Source of the DNA: Actinomycetes bacterium
GTDB lineage: Bacteria; Actinomycetota; Acidimicrobiia; Acidimicrobiales; RAAP-2
NCBI GenBank assembly: GCA_021848365.1
Contig: JAJZUS010000001.1
Span: 372,001-436,000, forward strand
Direction of reading: 5' to 3'
Length of the DNA: 64,000 nucleotides
The notes under the pieces are model-generated. The model saw nothing but the letters and a program-made list of their open reading frames with translations, had not been told where the DNA came from and made no database searches. This document shows positions 7,923 through 19,457 of the stretch, in pieces. Made by a program: the position numbers and the translations under genes. Each line of letters opens with the position of its first letter. Position 1 is the stretch's first letter.

Positions 7923-9883
7923 GCCTCGGTCTCCGCGAGGTCCAGCAGGTCGGACATGATCGCGTGCAGCGAGAAGTCCTTCGGGGTGTAGACGCGCGCG
8001 ACGCCGGCGGAGTACAGCGTCGCGGTGTCGGCCTCCGGGATGATCCCGCCCACCACCACGCGCGCGCGCACCCCCGCGTCGGCCAGCCCCTCGAGGATCC
8101 GCGGGACGAGCTCGAGGTGCGAGCCGGAGAGCAGCGAGATCCCCACGACGTCCACGTCCTCGTCCCGCGCGGTCGCCACCACCTCGTCGGGTGAGACGCG
8201 GATGCCCTGGTAGACGACCTCGAAGCCGGCGTCGCGCGCCGCGACGGCGATCTGCTCGGCGCCGTTCGAGTGGCCGTCGAGCCCGGGCTTCGCGACGAGG
8301 ATCTTCGGCGGGTTCCCGCGCCGGGCCGCGAGGGCCCGCGACCGGTCCACGAGGTCGGCGAAGTCCTCCGCCCGCCGACTCGGGGCCCCGCGCACGCCGG
8401 TGGGGGCGCGGTACTCGCCGACGGCCGCCCGGAGGCAGGCCGCCCACTCACCGGTGGTGCCACCCGCGCGGGCGAGGGCCAGGCTCGGACCCATGACGTT
8501 GTCGGCGGGGTCGTCGCTCGTGACGACGCGAGCCAGCTCGGCGAGCGCCTCGCGCACCCCCGTCTCGTCGCGCGCGGCCCGCCAGGCCCGCACGTCGGCG
8601 ACCATCTCTCGCTCGACCGCGGGGTCGACCGTCTGGATCGCGCGGGGCAGGTCGGCCGTGAGGGGTGAGGGCTCACTCTCGGTGAAGCGGTTGACGCCCA
8701 CGACGACCTGCTCGCCCGACTCGATGCGCGCGACGCGGGCGGTCTGGCTCGCGACCAGTCGGGACTTCAGCTCCTCGACAGCGGCGAAGGCGCCGCCCAT
8801 CGACAGAACCTCGTCGAGCTCGGCGCCCGCCGCCCGCGTCAGCTCATCGACCTTCGCCGCCATGACCGTCGAGCCGGCGAAGAGGTCGGGGTACTCCAGA
8901 AGGTCGCTCTCGTAGGCGAGGATCTGCTGGAGGCGCAGGCTCCACTGCTGGTCGAAGGGTCGCGGCAGGCCGAGGGCCTCGTTCCAGGCCGGGAGTTGGA
9001 CGGCCCGGGCCCGCGCGTCGGCCGAGAGAGTGACGCCGAGCATCTCGAGCACGATGCGGCCCACGTTGTTCTCGGGTTGCTGCTCGGTGAGTCCGAGGGA
9101 GTTGACCTGGACGCCGTAGCGGAATCGCCGCAGCGCCGGGTCCTCGACCCCGTAACGGGTGCGGCAGATCTCGTCCCACATCGCGGTGAAGGTGCGCACC
9201 TTGGCGATCTCCTCCACGAAGCGGACTCCGGCGTTCAGGAAGAACGAGAGGCGACCCACGACCGAGGGCATGCGTGACGGGGCGACCTTGCCCGAGTCGC
9301 GCACGGCGTCGAGGACGTCGATGGCCGTCGCCAGGGCGTAGGCGATCTCCTGGACCGGGGTGGCCCCCGCCTCCTGCAGGTGGTACGAGCAGACGTTGAT
9401 GGGATTCCAGCGCGGCACGTGCTCCACGCCGAAGGCGATCATGTCGACGATCAGGCGCCGCGAGGCCGCCGGGCCGAAGATGTAGGTGCCCCGGCTCAGG
9501 TACTCCTTCACGATGTCGTTCTGGGTGGTCCCGGCCAGTCGGGCCGGGTCGACGCCCCGCTCCTCGGCGAGGGCGAGGTAGAGCGCCCACAGCCAGGCCG
9601 CGGTCGCGTTGATCGTCATCGAGGTGTTCATCTCCTCGAGGGGCAGGCCCTCGAGGAGCTGGCGCATGTGACCGAGGTGCGCGACGGGCACGCCGACCTT
9701 GCCCACCTCGCCCGCGGCGGCCCCGTCGTCGGGGTCGTAGCCCGTCTGGGTCGGCAGGTCGAAGGCGATCGAGAGCCCGGTCTGACCCTTCGCCAGGTTG
9801 GTGCGGAAGAGCTCGTTCGACGCGCGGGCGCTCGAGTGGCCCGAATACGTCCGCATCACCCAGGGGCGGGCCGGCTCGCTCAT
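7919..9883 (-). CDS. ecm: Ethylmalonyl-CoA mutase, coenzyme B12-dependent
   Basis: This 654-residue single-chain mutase has the methylmalonyl-CoA-mutase-type barrel (for example RTYSGHSSARASNELF near the start and FDLPTQTGYDPDD). The C-terminal cobalamin domain spans about 527-654, with DGHSNG giving the lower-ligand His near 538. It converts ethylmalonyl-CoA to methylsuccinyl-CoA. Methylmalonyl-CoA mutase subunits are usually longer, around 700 residues or more, and this size plus the adjacent ccrA favours the ethylmalonyl enzyme (MeaA type). The open frame extends far upstream, but the ATG at 9883 is chosen because it matches the family start and overlaps the hydroxyacyl-CoA dehydrogenase stop (ATGA), indicating coupling. 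Confidence 0.88.
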   Translation of the reverse strand: MSEPARPWVMRTYSGHSSARASNELFRTNLAKGQTGLSIAFDLPTQTGYDPDDGAAAGEVGKVGVPVAHLGHMRQLLEGLPLEEMNTSMTINATAAWLWALYLALAEERGVDPARLAGTTQNDIVKEYLSRGTYIFGPAASRRLIVDMIAFGVEHVPRWNPINVCSYHLQEAGATPVQEIAYALATAIDVLDAVRDSGKVAPSRMPSVVGRLSFFLNAGVRFVEEIAKVRTFTAMWDEICRTRYGVEDPALRRFRYGVQVNSLGLTEQQPENNVGRIVLEMLGVTLSADARARAVQLPAWNEALGLPRPFDQQWSLRLQQILAYESDLLEYPDLFAGSTVMAAKVDELTRAAGAELDEVLSMGGAFAAVEELKSRLVASQTARVARIESGEQVVVGVNRFTESEPSPLTADLPRAIQTVDPAVEREMVADVRAWRAARDETGVREALAELARVVTSDDPADNVMGPSLALARAGGTTGEWAACLRAAVGEYRAPTGVRGAPSRRAEDFADLVDRSRALAARRGNPPKILVAKPGLDGHSNGAEQIAVAARDAGFEVVYQGIRVSPDEVVATARDEDVDVVGISLLSGSHLELVPRILEGLADAGVRARVVVGGIIPEADTATLYSAGVARVYTPKDFSLHAIMSDLLDLAETEA

Positions 9884-10737
9884 CGCCCCGGGTACTCGTA
9901 GAAGCCGCGGCCGGCCTTGCGGCCGAGCCGTCCGGCCGTGACCATGCGCCGCAGGGTGGGCGCCGGTGAGTAGCGGGGCTCGGCGAACTCCCGGTGGAGG
10001 GCCTCGAGGATCGCGAGCGAGGTGTCCAGGCCGACCAGGTCGAGGAGGGCGAAGGGCCCCATCGGGAAGCCGCAGCCTCCCCGCATCGCCGCGTCGATCC
10101 CCTCCATCGTGGCGACGCCCTGCTCGAGGAGGCGGACCGCGTCGTTGAGGTAGGGGAAGAGGAGGGCGTTCACCACGAAACCGGCCTGGTCCTTCACGAC
10201 GACGGCCTCCTTGCCGCAGTCGGTCACGAAGGCGACGACGCCCTCGATCGTGGCGTCGCTCGCGGGGAGGGGGCGGACCACCTCGACGAGGCTCATGGCG
10301 GGGGCCGGGTTGAAGAAGTGGATGCCGCAGACGCGATCCGGACGCCCCGTCTCCATGGCGAGCTCGATGACCGGCAGGGTCGAGGTGTTCGTCGCGAGGA
10401 CCGCGTCGGGGCGCACCGCCTCGTCCAGCTCGTGGAAGAGGACGCGCTTCACGTCCAGGTCCTCGACGACCGACTCGATCACCAGGTGGCACTCCGCGAG
10501 GTCGGCGAGGAGCGTCGTGGCGCGCACGCGTCCGCGCAGCTCCCGCGCCTCGTCGGCGGAGCGTCGACCCCGCTCCACCTGGCGGGCGAGGGAGGCGTCG
10601 AGCCCGGCGAGGAGGGACGCGGCGGCCGACTCGCTGCGCGAGCGAACGACGACCGAGCGTCCGCTCGCCGCCACGACCTCGGCGATGCCGCTGCCCATGA
10701 TGCCCGAACCCAGGACGCCGACGACGGGGAACTCCAT
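9880..10737 (-). CDS. hbd: 3-hydroxybutyryl-CoA dehydrogenase
   Basis: A 285-residue member of the 3-hydroxyacyl-CoA dehydrogenase family. It has an N-terminal Rossmann motif GSGIMG (10-15), NTSTLPV, the catalytic-His segment GIHFFNPAP and a C-terminal helical domain ending GRGFYEYPGR. It reduces acetoacetyl-CoA to 3-hydroxybutyryl-CoA, which supplies crotonyl-CoA for CcrA. It is the first gene of a two-gene operon with the mutase. The ATG at 10737 is preceded six bases upstream by TACTAT and by no ribosome site, so it is probably leaderless. A longer upstream frame exists but lacks family similarity. Confidence 0.9.
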   Translation of the reverse strand: MEFPVVGVLGSGIMGSGIAEVVAASGRSVVVRSRSESAAASLLAGLDASLARQVERGRRSADEARELRGRVRATTLLADLAECHLVIESVVEDLDVKRVLFHELDEAVRPDAVLATNTSTLPVIELAMETGRPDRVCGIHFFNPAPAMSLVEVVRPLPASDATIEGVVAFVTDCGKEAVVVKDQAGFVVNALLFPYLNDAVRLLEQGVATMEGIDAAMRGGCGFPMGPFALLDLVGLDTSLAILEALHREFAEPRYSPAPTLRRMVTAGRLGRKAGRGFYEYPGR

Positions 10738-10743
10738 GGGCGG

Positions 10744-10749
10744 ATAGTA
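10744..10749 (-). promoter_or_regulatory. -10 element of the hbd-ecm operon
   Basis: TACTAT on the minus strand lies 6 nt from the ATG at 10737. It is back-to-back with the element for the divergent gene at 10783. Confidence 0.55.
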
Positions 10750-10770
10750 ACCGGGACGGTCTCGCGGTGG

Positions 10771-10776
10771 CAGACT
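10771..10776 (+). promoter_or_regulatory. -10-like element of the S51-like gene
   Basis: CAGACT (TAGACT-like, first base off consensus) lies 6 nt before the GTG at 10783. Confidence 0.4.
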
Positions 10777-10782
10777 GCCTCG

Positions 10783-11400
10783 GTGACGACGGTGGTCCTC
10801 GGCTCGCTGGCGCCGCTCGTCGGGCTCGACCTCGCGGCGGTGGGGGTGGGCGACGCGCGCGACGTGGTCGTGGTGGCGACGGCGGCCGCCTTCACCGGGA
10901 TCGACCGCGCCCTCGACCAGGTGGCGTCCCCCCTCGCCGGACTCGGGCTCGCGGGCGAGGTCCTCGCCATCGCCGACCGTCGGGCCAGCGCCGACGGGGC
11001 GCTCGCGGCGCGGATCGCCCGGAGCGACCTGGCCGTCCTCGTTCCCGGCTCGGCGCTCCACGCGCGCCAGGTGTGGCGCGACTCCGTCGTGGGGCGAGCC
11101 CTCGCCGGGGTCCCCCTCCTCGCCATCGGTGAGGTGGCGACCGTGCTCGGTGAGACGATGGTCGACCCGCGCGGCGGGGCTCCCACGATCGGGCTGGGGT
11201 GGCGTCACGGCGCCGTCATCACGCGCCCCGCGGGGGAGGATCAACTGCTCCGCACGCGTCGTCTCCTTGGAGCCCACACCACCCTGATCGTCCTCGGGGA
11301 CGACGGCGTGGTCGCCGAGGACGGCGGGCGGTGGAGGGTCGTGGCGGGCTCGGTGGCCCTGCTCGGGGACGGGGCCCCGCCGACGCCTACGACTCGGTGA
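10783..11400 (+). CDS. Peptidase S51 / cyanophycinase-like protein lacking the catalytic serine
   Basis: A 205-residue alpha/beta protein with the order of motifs seen in peptidase E and cyanophycinase-like proteins: an N-terminal strand followed by VVVVATAAAF, a DRRASAD segment, a PGSALHARQVW segment, VDPRGGAPTIGLG and a C-terminal beta region. In active members the nucleophile lies in a G-x-S-A-G turn; here that turn reads AIGEVA, with no serine. It is therefore probably not a peptidase and may be a binding or regulatory relative. The GTG at 10783 is chosen from the -10 spacing; the same frame is open further upstream antisense to hbd. Its end overlaps the convergent cyclophilin gene by 14 bp. 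Confidence 0.6.
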   Translation: MTTVVLGSLAPLVGLDLAAVGVGDARDVVVVATAAAFTGIDRALDQVASPLAGLGLAGEVLAIADRRASADGALAARIARSDLAVLVPGSALHARQVWRDSVVGRALAGVPLLAIGEVATVLGETMVDPRGGAPTIGLGWRHGAVITRPAGEDQLLRTRRLLGAHTTLIVLGDDGVVAEDGGRWRVVAGSVALLGDGAPPTPTTR

Positions 11401-11935
11401 TCGTCACCGAGTCGATGACGACGCGCTCCGTGGGCTGACCCGACCGAGTGCCGACGGCGTCGATCGCGGCGACCACCTCGAGCCCCTTCACGACCTTGCC
11501 GAACAGCGAGTAGAGCGGCGGCAGGCGGACGCCGTCGGGACCGGAGATCACGAAGAACTGCGATCCGTTGGTGTTGGGCCCGGCGTTCGCCATCGCGAGG
11601 GAGCCCAACTCGTAGCGGCCGGGCTTCGGCAGCTCGTCGGCGAAGCGGTAGCCCGGCCCGCCCGTGCCGGTCCCCGTGGGATCGCCTCCCTGGAGGACGA
11701 AGCCCGGGATGACCCGGTGGAAGACGATGCCGTCGAAGTAGTGGAAGCGCGCCAGGTAGACGAAGCTGTTGACCGTGACGGGCGCCGCCAGCGGGTCGAG
11801 CAGCAGCTCCATCGTTCCCTTCGTGGTCACCATCGTCGCGGTGTAGGTGCGCTGCGGATCGATGACCATCGGCGGGGCCGCGTCGAAGTGCTGGCGCCGC
11901 TCGCTCGAGCCGTCGGGGTTCGGGATGAGGCTCAT
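11387..11935 (-). CDS. Cytoplasmic cyclophilin-type peptidyl-prolyl isomerase
   Basis: A 182-residue cyclophilin with the core motifs FHRVIPGFVLQGGDPTGTG, the segment ending GSQFFV, and YSLFGKVVKG. It catalyses cis-trans isomerisation of prolyl bonds during protein folding. There is no signal peptide or membrane segment. The ATG at 11935 overlaps the stop of the membrane-anchored paralogue upstream by 4 bp, so both are made from one mRNA. The two proteins are tandem duplicates specialised for the cytosol and the cell surface. Confidence 0.93.
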   Translation of the reverse strand: MSLIPNPDGSSERRQHFDAAPPMVIDPQRTYTATMVTTKGTMELLLDPLAAPVTVNSFVYLARFHYFDGIVFHRVIPGFVLQGGDPTGTGTGGPGYRFADELPKPGRYELGSLAMANAGPNTNGSQFFVISGPDGVRLPPLYSLFGKVVKGLEVVAAIDAVGTRSGQPTERVVIDSVTITES

Positions 11936-12780
11936 GGGGCGCTCGTGATCGAGACCGACAGCATCCGGTGGACGACCACCGGGGTGCCGGAGGCGGAGCC
12001 CGCGTTGTTGATTGCCATGACCACCTTCTGTCCGCTGATCACCTGGCCGAAGAGGGAGTAGGAGTTGGGCAGCGACTCCCCCGAGGCCCCGGTGACGATG
12101 AAGAACTGGCTCCCGCCCGAGTGCGGCTGGCCCGTGTTGGCCATCGCCACCGAGTAGAGCGGGTAGGTCGGGTTCCCGGCCTTCGGGTACTCGTCGGCGA
12201 TCGTGTAGCCCGGCCCGCCCGTTCCCGTCCCCGTGGGGTCGCCGCCCTGGACGACGAAGCCCGGGATGACGCGGTGGAAGATGACGCAGTTGTAGTACTT
12301 GTGCTCGGCGAGGAAGACGAAGTTGTTCACCGTCTGGGGCGCCGCCGAGGGGTTGAGGCGGATCACGAAGTCCCCGGCGGTCGTCGCGACGTGCGCGTAG
12401 TAGGAGCCGGTCGTCGAGATCGTCATCGGCGGGGCGCTCGACCACGACAGGGTGTTGACCCGCGTGCTGGTCGACGCCGGGCAGCCGGCCTTCACGGCGA
12501 TGGCGTTCGCCTGGGCCTGGGTCTCACCGCTCACCTTGACGGTCGTCGTGGTGGACGCCGTCGTCGTCGTGGTGGTCGCCGATGCGGCCGCCGTGGTCGT
12601 CGTCGTCGGGCTCTTCGAGTGACCGGTGAAGAGCAGCGCCGCGCTCACCACGATGACGATCGCCACGACGCCGACGATGACGCCGCGCCGAATCGTCGAG
12701 CGGCGTCGGGCCGCCCGCTGCTCCGCCTCGAGTTTGGCCCGTCGGGCCGCCTTCTGGCGCTCGCGCTTGGAAGTTGCCAT
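11932..12780 (-). CDS. Membrane-anchored cyclophilin-type peptidyl-prolyl isomerase
   Basis: A 282-residue protein. It has a very basic N-terminus (residues 1-32), one transmembrane helix (about 33-52), a threonine-rich linker (about 59-80) and a cyclophilin domain (about 115-282) with FHRVIPGFVVQGGDPTG and GGSQFFIVTG. The topology (positive inside, anchor, flexible linker) places the isomerase outside the membrane, where it would help fold secreted proteins. It is the first gene of the cyclophilin pair. The ATG at 12780 has TAATGT six bases upstream and no ribosome site. Confidence 0.92.
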   Translation of the reverse strand: MATSKRERQKAARRAKLEAEQRAARRRSTIRRGVIVGVVAIVIVVSAALLFTGHSKSPTTTTTAAASATTTTTTASTTTTVKVSGETQAQANAIAVKAGCPASTSTRVNTLSWSSAPPMTISTTGSYYAHVATTAGDFVIRLNPSAAPQTVNNFVFLAEHKYYNCVIFHRVIPGFVVQGGDPTGTGTGGPGYTIADEYPKAGNPTYPLYSVAMANTGQPHSGGSQFFIVTGASGESLPNSYSLFGQVISGQKVVMAINNAGSASGTPVVVHRMLSVSITSAP

Positions 12781-12786
12781 GGTGCG

Positions 12787-12792
12787 ACATTA
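12787..12792 (-). promoter_or_regulatory. -10 element of the cyclophilin operon
   Basis: TAATGT on the minus strand lies 6 nt before the ATG at 12780. It is divergent from the lysC promoter 33 bp away. Confidence 0.55.
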
Positions 12793-12824
12793 CTGGTCCG
12801 ACGAGGAGCCTCCCGGCGCTCAAG

Positions 12825-12830
12825 TAGTTT
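12825..12830 (+). promoter_or_regulatory. -10 element of lysC
   Basis: TAGTTT is followed by 6 nt and then the GTG start at 12837. Confidence 0.55.
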
Positions 12831-12836
12831 GGAGTC

Positions 12837-14057
12837 GTGGCTCTCGTGGTTCAGAAGTACGGTGGCACGTCCGTCGGCGACGCCGAGCGCATCCGCGCGG
12901 TGGCCGACCACGTCGCCCGAACCCGCGCGGCGGGCGACGACGTGGTCGTCGTCGTCTCGGCCATGGGGAAGTTCACCGACGACCTGATCCACCTGGCGAA
13001 CGACGTGTCGCCGCTGCGTCCGCCGCGCGAGCTCGACATGCTGCTGACGGCGGGTGAGCGCATCTCGGTCGCCCTGGTCTCCATGGCGCTGGCCGCGCTC
13101 GGGGTCGAGTCGGCCTCCTTCACGGGTTCCCAGGCGGGGATCATCACCGACACCGACCACACCAAGGCGAAGATCCTCGAGATGCGACCCGACCGCATCC
13201 GCGAGGCACTGGCGAAGGGGCTCGTCCCCGTCGTGGCGGGCTTCCAGGGCGTCTCCACGGAGCACGACATCACGACCCTCGGGCGCGGCGGCTCGGACGT
13301 CACCGCCGTGGCCCTGGCGGCGGCCCTCTCGGCCGACGTCTGCGAGATCTACACCGACGTCACGGGCGTCTTCTCGGCCGACCCCCGCGTCGTCAAGGTC
13401 GCGCGCCGCCTGTCCAAGGTCTCCTTCGACGAGATGCTCGAGATGGCGGCGACCGGCGGCCGCGTCCTCATGCTGCGCTCGGTCGAGTTCGCGCGGCGCC
13501 ACGGCGTGCCGCTGCACGTTCGCTCCAGCTTCACCTGGGAGCCGGGAACCTGGATCGTGGAGGAGGACCCCACCATGGAAGAAGCCGTCGTGTCGGCCGT
13601 GACGGACGACACCTCCGAGGCCAAGATCACCGTTGCCGGCGTCCCGGACCACCCCGGCGTCGCGGCCCAGCTCTTCCGAGCCCTGGCCGATCGCAACATC
13701 AACGTGGACATGATCGTCCAGAACACGAGTGCCCGGGGCCTGACCGACATCTCCTTCACCGTGGCGAAGACCGACCTCGACGCCGCCCGGGCCGCCTGCG
13801 AGACCGTGCGCGAGGAGATCGGGGCGTCCGAGGTCACGAGCGACGACGGCGTTGGACGCGTCACCATCGTCGGCGCGGGCATGAAGTCGAGTCCGGGCGT
13901 GACCGCCCTCATGTTCGAGACGCTGTCCAACCTCGGGATCAACATCGAGATGATCTCGACGAGTTCGATCCGCATCTCGTGCGTCGTGCGGGCCGACCGC
14001 GTCGCGGAGTCGGTTCGAGCACTGCACACGGCCTTCGGACTCGACGCTCGGGCGTCC

Positions 14058-14060
<3 letters not shown>
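12837..14060 (+). CDS. lysC: Aspartate kinase
   Basis: A 407-residue aspartokinase that phosphorylates aspartate in the first step to lysine, methionine, threonine and diaminopimelate. KYGGTSVG near the N-terminus, the catalytic region [19 protein letters not shown] and two C-terminal ACT domains (about 265-400) are visible; the ACT domains normally bind feedback inhibitors. An in-frame ATG at 13575 (Met247) is preceded 8 nt upstream by GGAGGAGG. This matches the internal start that makes a separate beta subunit in Bacillus and Corynebacterium aspartokinases. asd follows directly. Confidence 0.96.
13559..13577 (+). promoter_or_regulatory. Internal ribosome-binding site and start for a putative aspartokinase beta subunit
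   Basis: GGAGGAGG at 13559-13566 and ATG at 13575-13577 are in frame with lysC. Initiation here would yield a 161-residue ACT-domain protein. Confidence 0.5.
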
Positions 14061-15763
<1,703 letters not shown>

Positions 15764-15772
15764 CGGGTCTCC

Positions 15773-15778
15773 AGGCTA
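15773..15778 (-). promoter_or_regulatory. -10 element of the PhoU-like gene
   Basis: TAGCCT on the minus strand lies 9 nt before the ATG at 15763. Confidence 0.4.
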
Positions 15779-15824
15779 CCGAGGTGTGACAGCCCTGACC
15801 TAGCGTGCCCGCAGGGAGGTGGAC

Positions 15825-17087
15825 ATGGTCGCGTGGCTGATGGGACTGGTGGGACTCGTCGCGGGGGCCGTGCTCGCGGGGGCGGTCGTCGGGCGCCGTC
15901 TCGCGGCTCAGCGCGCGGCGACGATGGCCGCGCTCGAGTCGCTGGCGTCGGCCCGCGAGGGCCTGGCCGGGCGGGAGGCCGAGCTCGCGGCCCTGCGGCT
16001 CAGCGCCGAGGAGGCCGAGGCGCGCTTCGAGGGCCTGTCGCATCGCGTGCTCACCGGGGCCCTCGAGCACCTGACCTCGATCCAGGGCCAGGTCCAGGCC
16101 GAGCGAGAGGCCCGGCTCGACGCCTCGCTCGCCCCGCTGCGCTCCCTCCTCGAGGAGTACCAGCGCAGTCTCGCGGCCTTCGACAAGGAGCACGCCGGGG
16201 CCCTCGCCCAGGTCACCCACGGAGCTCAGGCCCTGCTCGAGGCCCAGCAGCGGGCCCAGGCCGAGACGACCCGACTGAGCCAGCTCCTCGGACGCTCGAG
16301 CCAGCGAGGCCGCTGGGGTGAGGCGCAACTGGCGAACGTCCTCAACGCCTCGGGGCTGAGTGAGGGGATCGACTACCGCCTCCAGGTGACGGCCGAGGGC
16401 GAGGGGGGCGTGCGTCGGCCCGACTGCGTCGTCACCCTGCCCGACGCACAGTTGGCGATCGACGCCAAGTTCCCCTTCGACCGCTTCGAGGCGGCGCTCG
16501 ACGCGCCCGACGACGAGACCCGCTCGGCGCTCTACCGCGAGCACGCCCGGGCGTTGCGTGGGCACGTGAAGACGCTCCGGGACCGGGCCTACTGGGAGGC
16601 CCTCGACCCCTCACCCGCGTTCGTGGTCTGCTTCGTCCCGAGCGACGCCGCCCTGGCCGAGGCCCTGGCCGCCGACCCGTCCCTGCACGCCGACGCCGCC
16701 GACGGCCGCGTGCTCCTCTGCGGGCCGACCACGCTGCTCGCTCTCCTCTGGAGCGTGCACTTCGTCCTGCGCCAGCACCGGGTCGCCCTCAACGCCGAGC
16801 GCATCCTCGAGGTCGCCTCGGAGCTGCACGGACGGATCCGCGCGGTGGCCGAGCCGGTCGTCACGATGGGCCGTTCGCTCGGCAGCAGCGTCGCGGCCTA
16901 CAACCAGCTGGTCGGGTCGCTCGAGTCCCGACTGCTGCCCGCGGCGCGGCGGGCCGAGGCTCTCGGGCTCTCCGTCGCCCACGCGCTGCCCGACCTCGCC
17001 GAGGCGACCACCCTGCCGCGGGGGATCGACCCGGACCGCTGGGGACTCGACGCCCTGCCCGCCCGGGAGGACGACGAGCGCGACTGA
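15825..17087 (+). CDS. rmuC: DNA recombination protein RmuC
   Basis: A 420-residue protein. It has one N-terminal transmembrane helix (about 2-22), a long Ala/Glu/Leu coiled coil (about 25-140) and the RmuC nuclease-like domain (about 150-385). Motifs of that domain include RGRWGEAQLANVL, the PD-(D/E)xK-like DAKFPFDRF and LCGPTTLLALL. RmuC limits inversions and rearrangements at short repeats. The ATG at 15825 is preferred over an in-frame GTG at 15819 because GGGAGG (15814-15819) lies five bases before it. It is a single gene. Confidence 0.9.
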   Translation: MVAWLMGLVGLVAGAVLAGAVVGRRLAAQRAATMAALESLASAREGLAGREAELAALRLSAEEAEARFEGLSHRVLTGALEHLTSIQGQVQAEREARLDASLAPLRSLLEEYQRSLAAFDKEHAGALAQVTHGAQALLEAQQRAQAETTRLSQLLGRSSQRGRWGEAQLANVLNASGLSEGIDYRLQVTAEGEGGVRRPDCVVTLPDAQLAIDAKFPFDRFEAALDAPDDETRSALYREHARALRGHVKTLRDRAYWEALDPSPAFVVCFVPSDAALAEALAADPSLHADAADGRVLLCGPTTLLALLWSVHFVLRQHRVALNAERILEVASELHGRIRAVAEPVVTMGRSLGSSVAAYNQLVGSLESRLLPAARRAEALGLSVAHALPDLAEATTLPRGIDPDRWGLDALPAREDDERD

Positions 17088-17113
17088 CGGGCGGGGGCTC
17101 GGGGGTCGGTGAG

Positions 17114-17119
17114 TACTCT
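17114..17119 (+). promoter_or_regulatory. -10 element of the gene at 17128
   Basis: TACTCT lies 8 nt before the GTG at 17128. Confidence 0.5.
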
Positions 17120-17127
17120 GGACCGTC

Positions 17128-18129
17128 GTGGCCCGCTCCCGCGCCCAGCGTCGTCGCACCCAGACGCTCGTCGTCATCGCCCTGGTGCTCTCGCTCCTGG
17201 TGCTGGCCTTCGCTCGTGACGTCTCGCACTCCGCCCACCAGGCGATCTCGCCCCGGCGGTCGGAGAACCGCTCCTTCGGACAGCTCGCGAACGGCGTCAT
17301 CGTGACGGCGAACGACCTCGACGCGCGCCTCAGCTACGTGATCGGGCACGGGGGGGCCCTCACCCGTCCCGTCTTCGCGGCCCGGCTCCTCCAGATCGCC
17401 CACGCCCTGCCCGTCCTCTACACCGACGCGAGCCAGTTGCGCCGCCCGGTCCTCGCCCACGACGTCAACTCGACCTTCGCGCAACTGATCGAGCAGCGCA
17501 TCGACGACGACCAGACCATCCTCGACACCGTCGCGGCGGCCCTCCAGCTGCCCTGGACCCCGACCGCGACGACGACCCAGGGCTGGACGTCGGCCGAGGC
17601 CTCGCTCCAGGCGACGGCCGCCGTCTGGCAGCGAGCTCGCTTCTCGCTGGTGCACGAGCCCGGTCGGGTCCACCTCGACGCCCTCGACAACGCCGTGGCC
17701 ACGATCCCCCTGTCGGCGGCGGTCGCCACGCTCTCCACGTCTCCCTCCCTGGTGCTCAGCCGGGCGATCTCCATCGCCGCGGTGGAGGTCGAGCCGGCTC
17801 CGCTGCCCGCCGCGGTCGGGGTCATCTCCCTGCCACCCGTCACGTCGGTGCGTCTCGCGATCAGCGCGAGCAACGACGCCTACGTGACCCAGCCGGTCCG
17901 GCTCACGGTGACGCTCGCCCCCGCCGGTGGGGGGGCCGTGCAGTCCCAGACGCTGTCGGCGACCCTCGGCCCGTTGAGCTCCTATGGCTTCGTCCCGAAC
18001 GACCTCGCCGTCGTGCCCGGGGACCACTACACCCTCACGCTGACCCTCTCCGGAGCCCCCGCCTCACCCCGCCGTCCGGCGACCCGGACGTACCAGGTGG
18101 TGATGGCTCCGTCGGGCCAGCTCGGGTAA
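17128..18129 (+). CDS. Membrane-anchored extracytoplasmic protein, unknown function
   Basis: A 333-residue protein I do not recognise. It has a basic N-terminus, one transmembrane segment (about 12-29) and a large extracytoplasmic part rich in Ala, Thr, Ser and Val. The middle region (about 60-190) is helical with few charged motifs. The C-terminal third (about 240-330) has alternating hydrophobic residues like a beta-sandwich (VRLTVTLAPAGGG, YTLTLTLSG), similar to an Ig-like or fibronectin-like fold. No catalytic motif is visible. It stands alone between rmuC and citrate synthase. Confidence 0.75.
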   Translation: MARSRAQRRRTQTLVVIALVLSLLVLAFARDVSHSAHQAISPRRSENRSFGQLANGVIVTANDLDARLSYVIGHGGALTRPVFAARLLQIAHALPVLYTDASQLRRPVLAHDVNSTFAQLIEQRIDDDQTILDTVAAALQLPWTPTATTTQGWTSAEASLQATAAVWQRARFSLVHEPGRVHLDALDNAVATIPLSAAVATLSTSPSLVLSRAISIAAVEVEPAPLPAAVGVISLPPVTSVRLAISASNDAYVTQPVRLTVTLAPAGGGAVQSQTLSATLGPLSSYGFVPNDLAVVPGDHYTLTLTLSGAPASPRRPATRTYQVVMAPSGQLG

Positions 18130-18151
18130 CGAGGCCCCTCGGCGAACGACC

Positions 18152-18157
18152 TACGAT
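18152..18157 (+). promoter_or_regulatory. Possible -10 element of gltA
   Basis: TACGAT lies about 28 nt before the GTG at 18186. Unlike most single genes here, this one would have a short leader with a GAGG ribosome site. Confidence 0.4.
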
Positions 18158-18185
18158 GGCGGGTGGCCGTTAGAAACGAGGAACC

Positions 18186-19457
<1,272 letters not shown>

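Noticed and set aside
7919-9883. Methylmalonyl-CoA mutase large subunit
   Set aside because: The length of 654 residues, the single-chain form and the ccrA context fit ethylmalonyl-CoA mutase better. A phylogeny would settle it.
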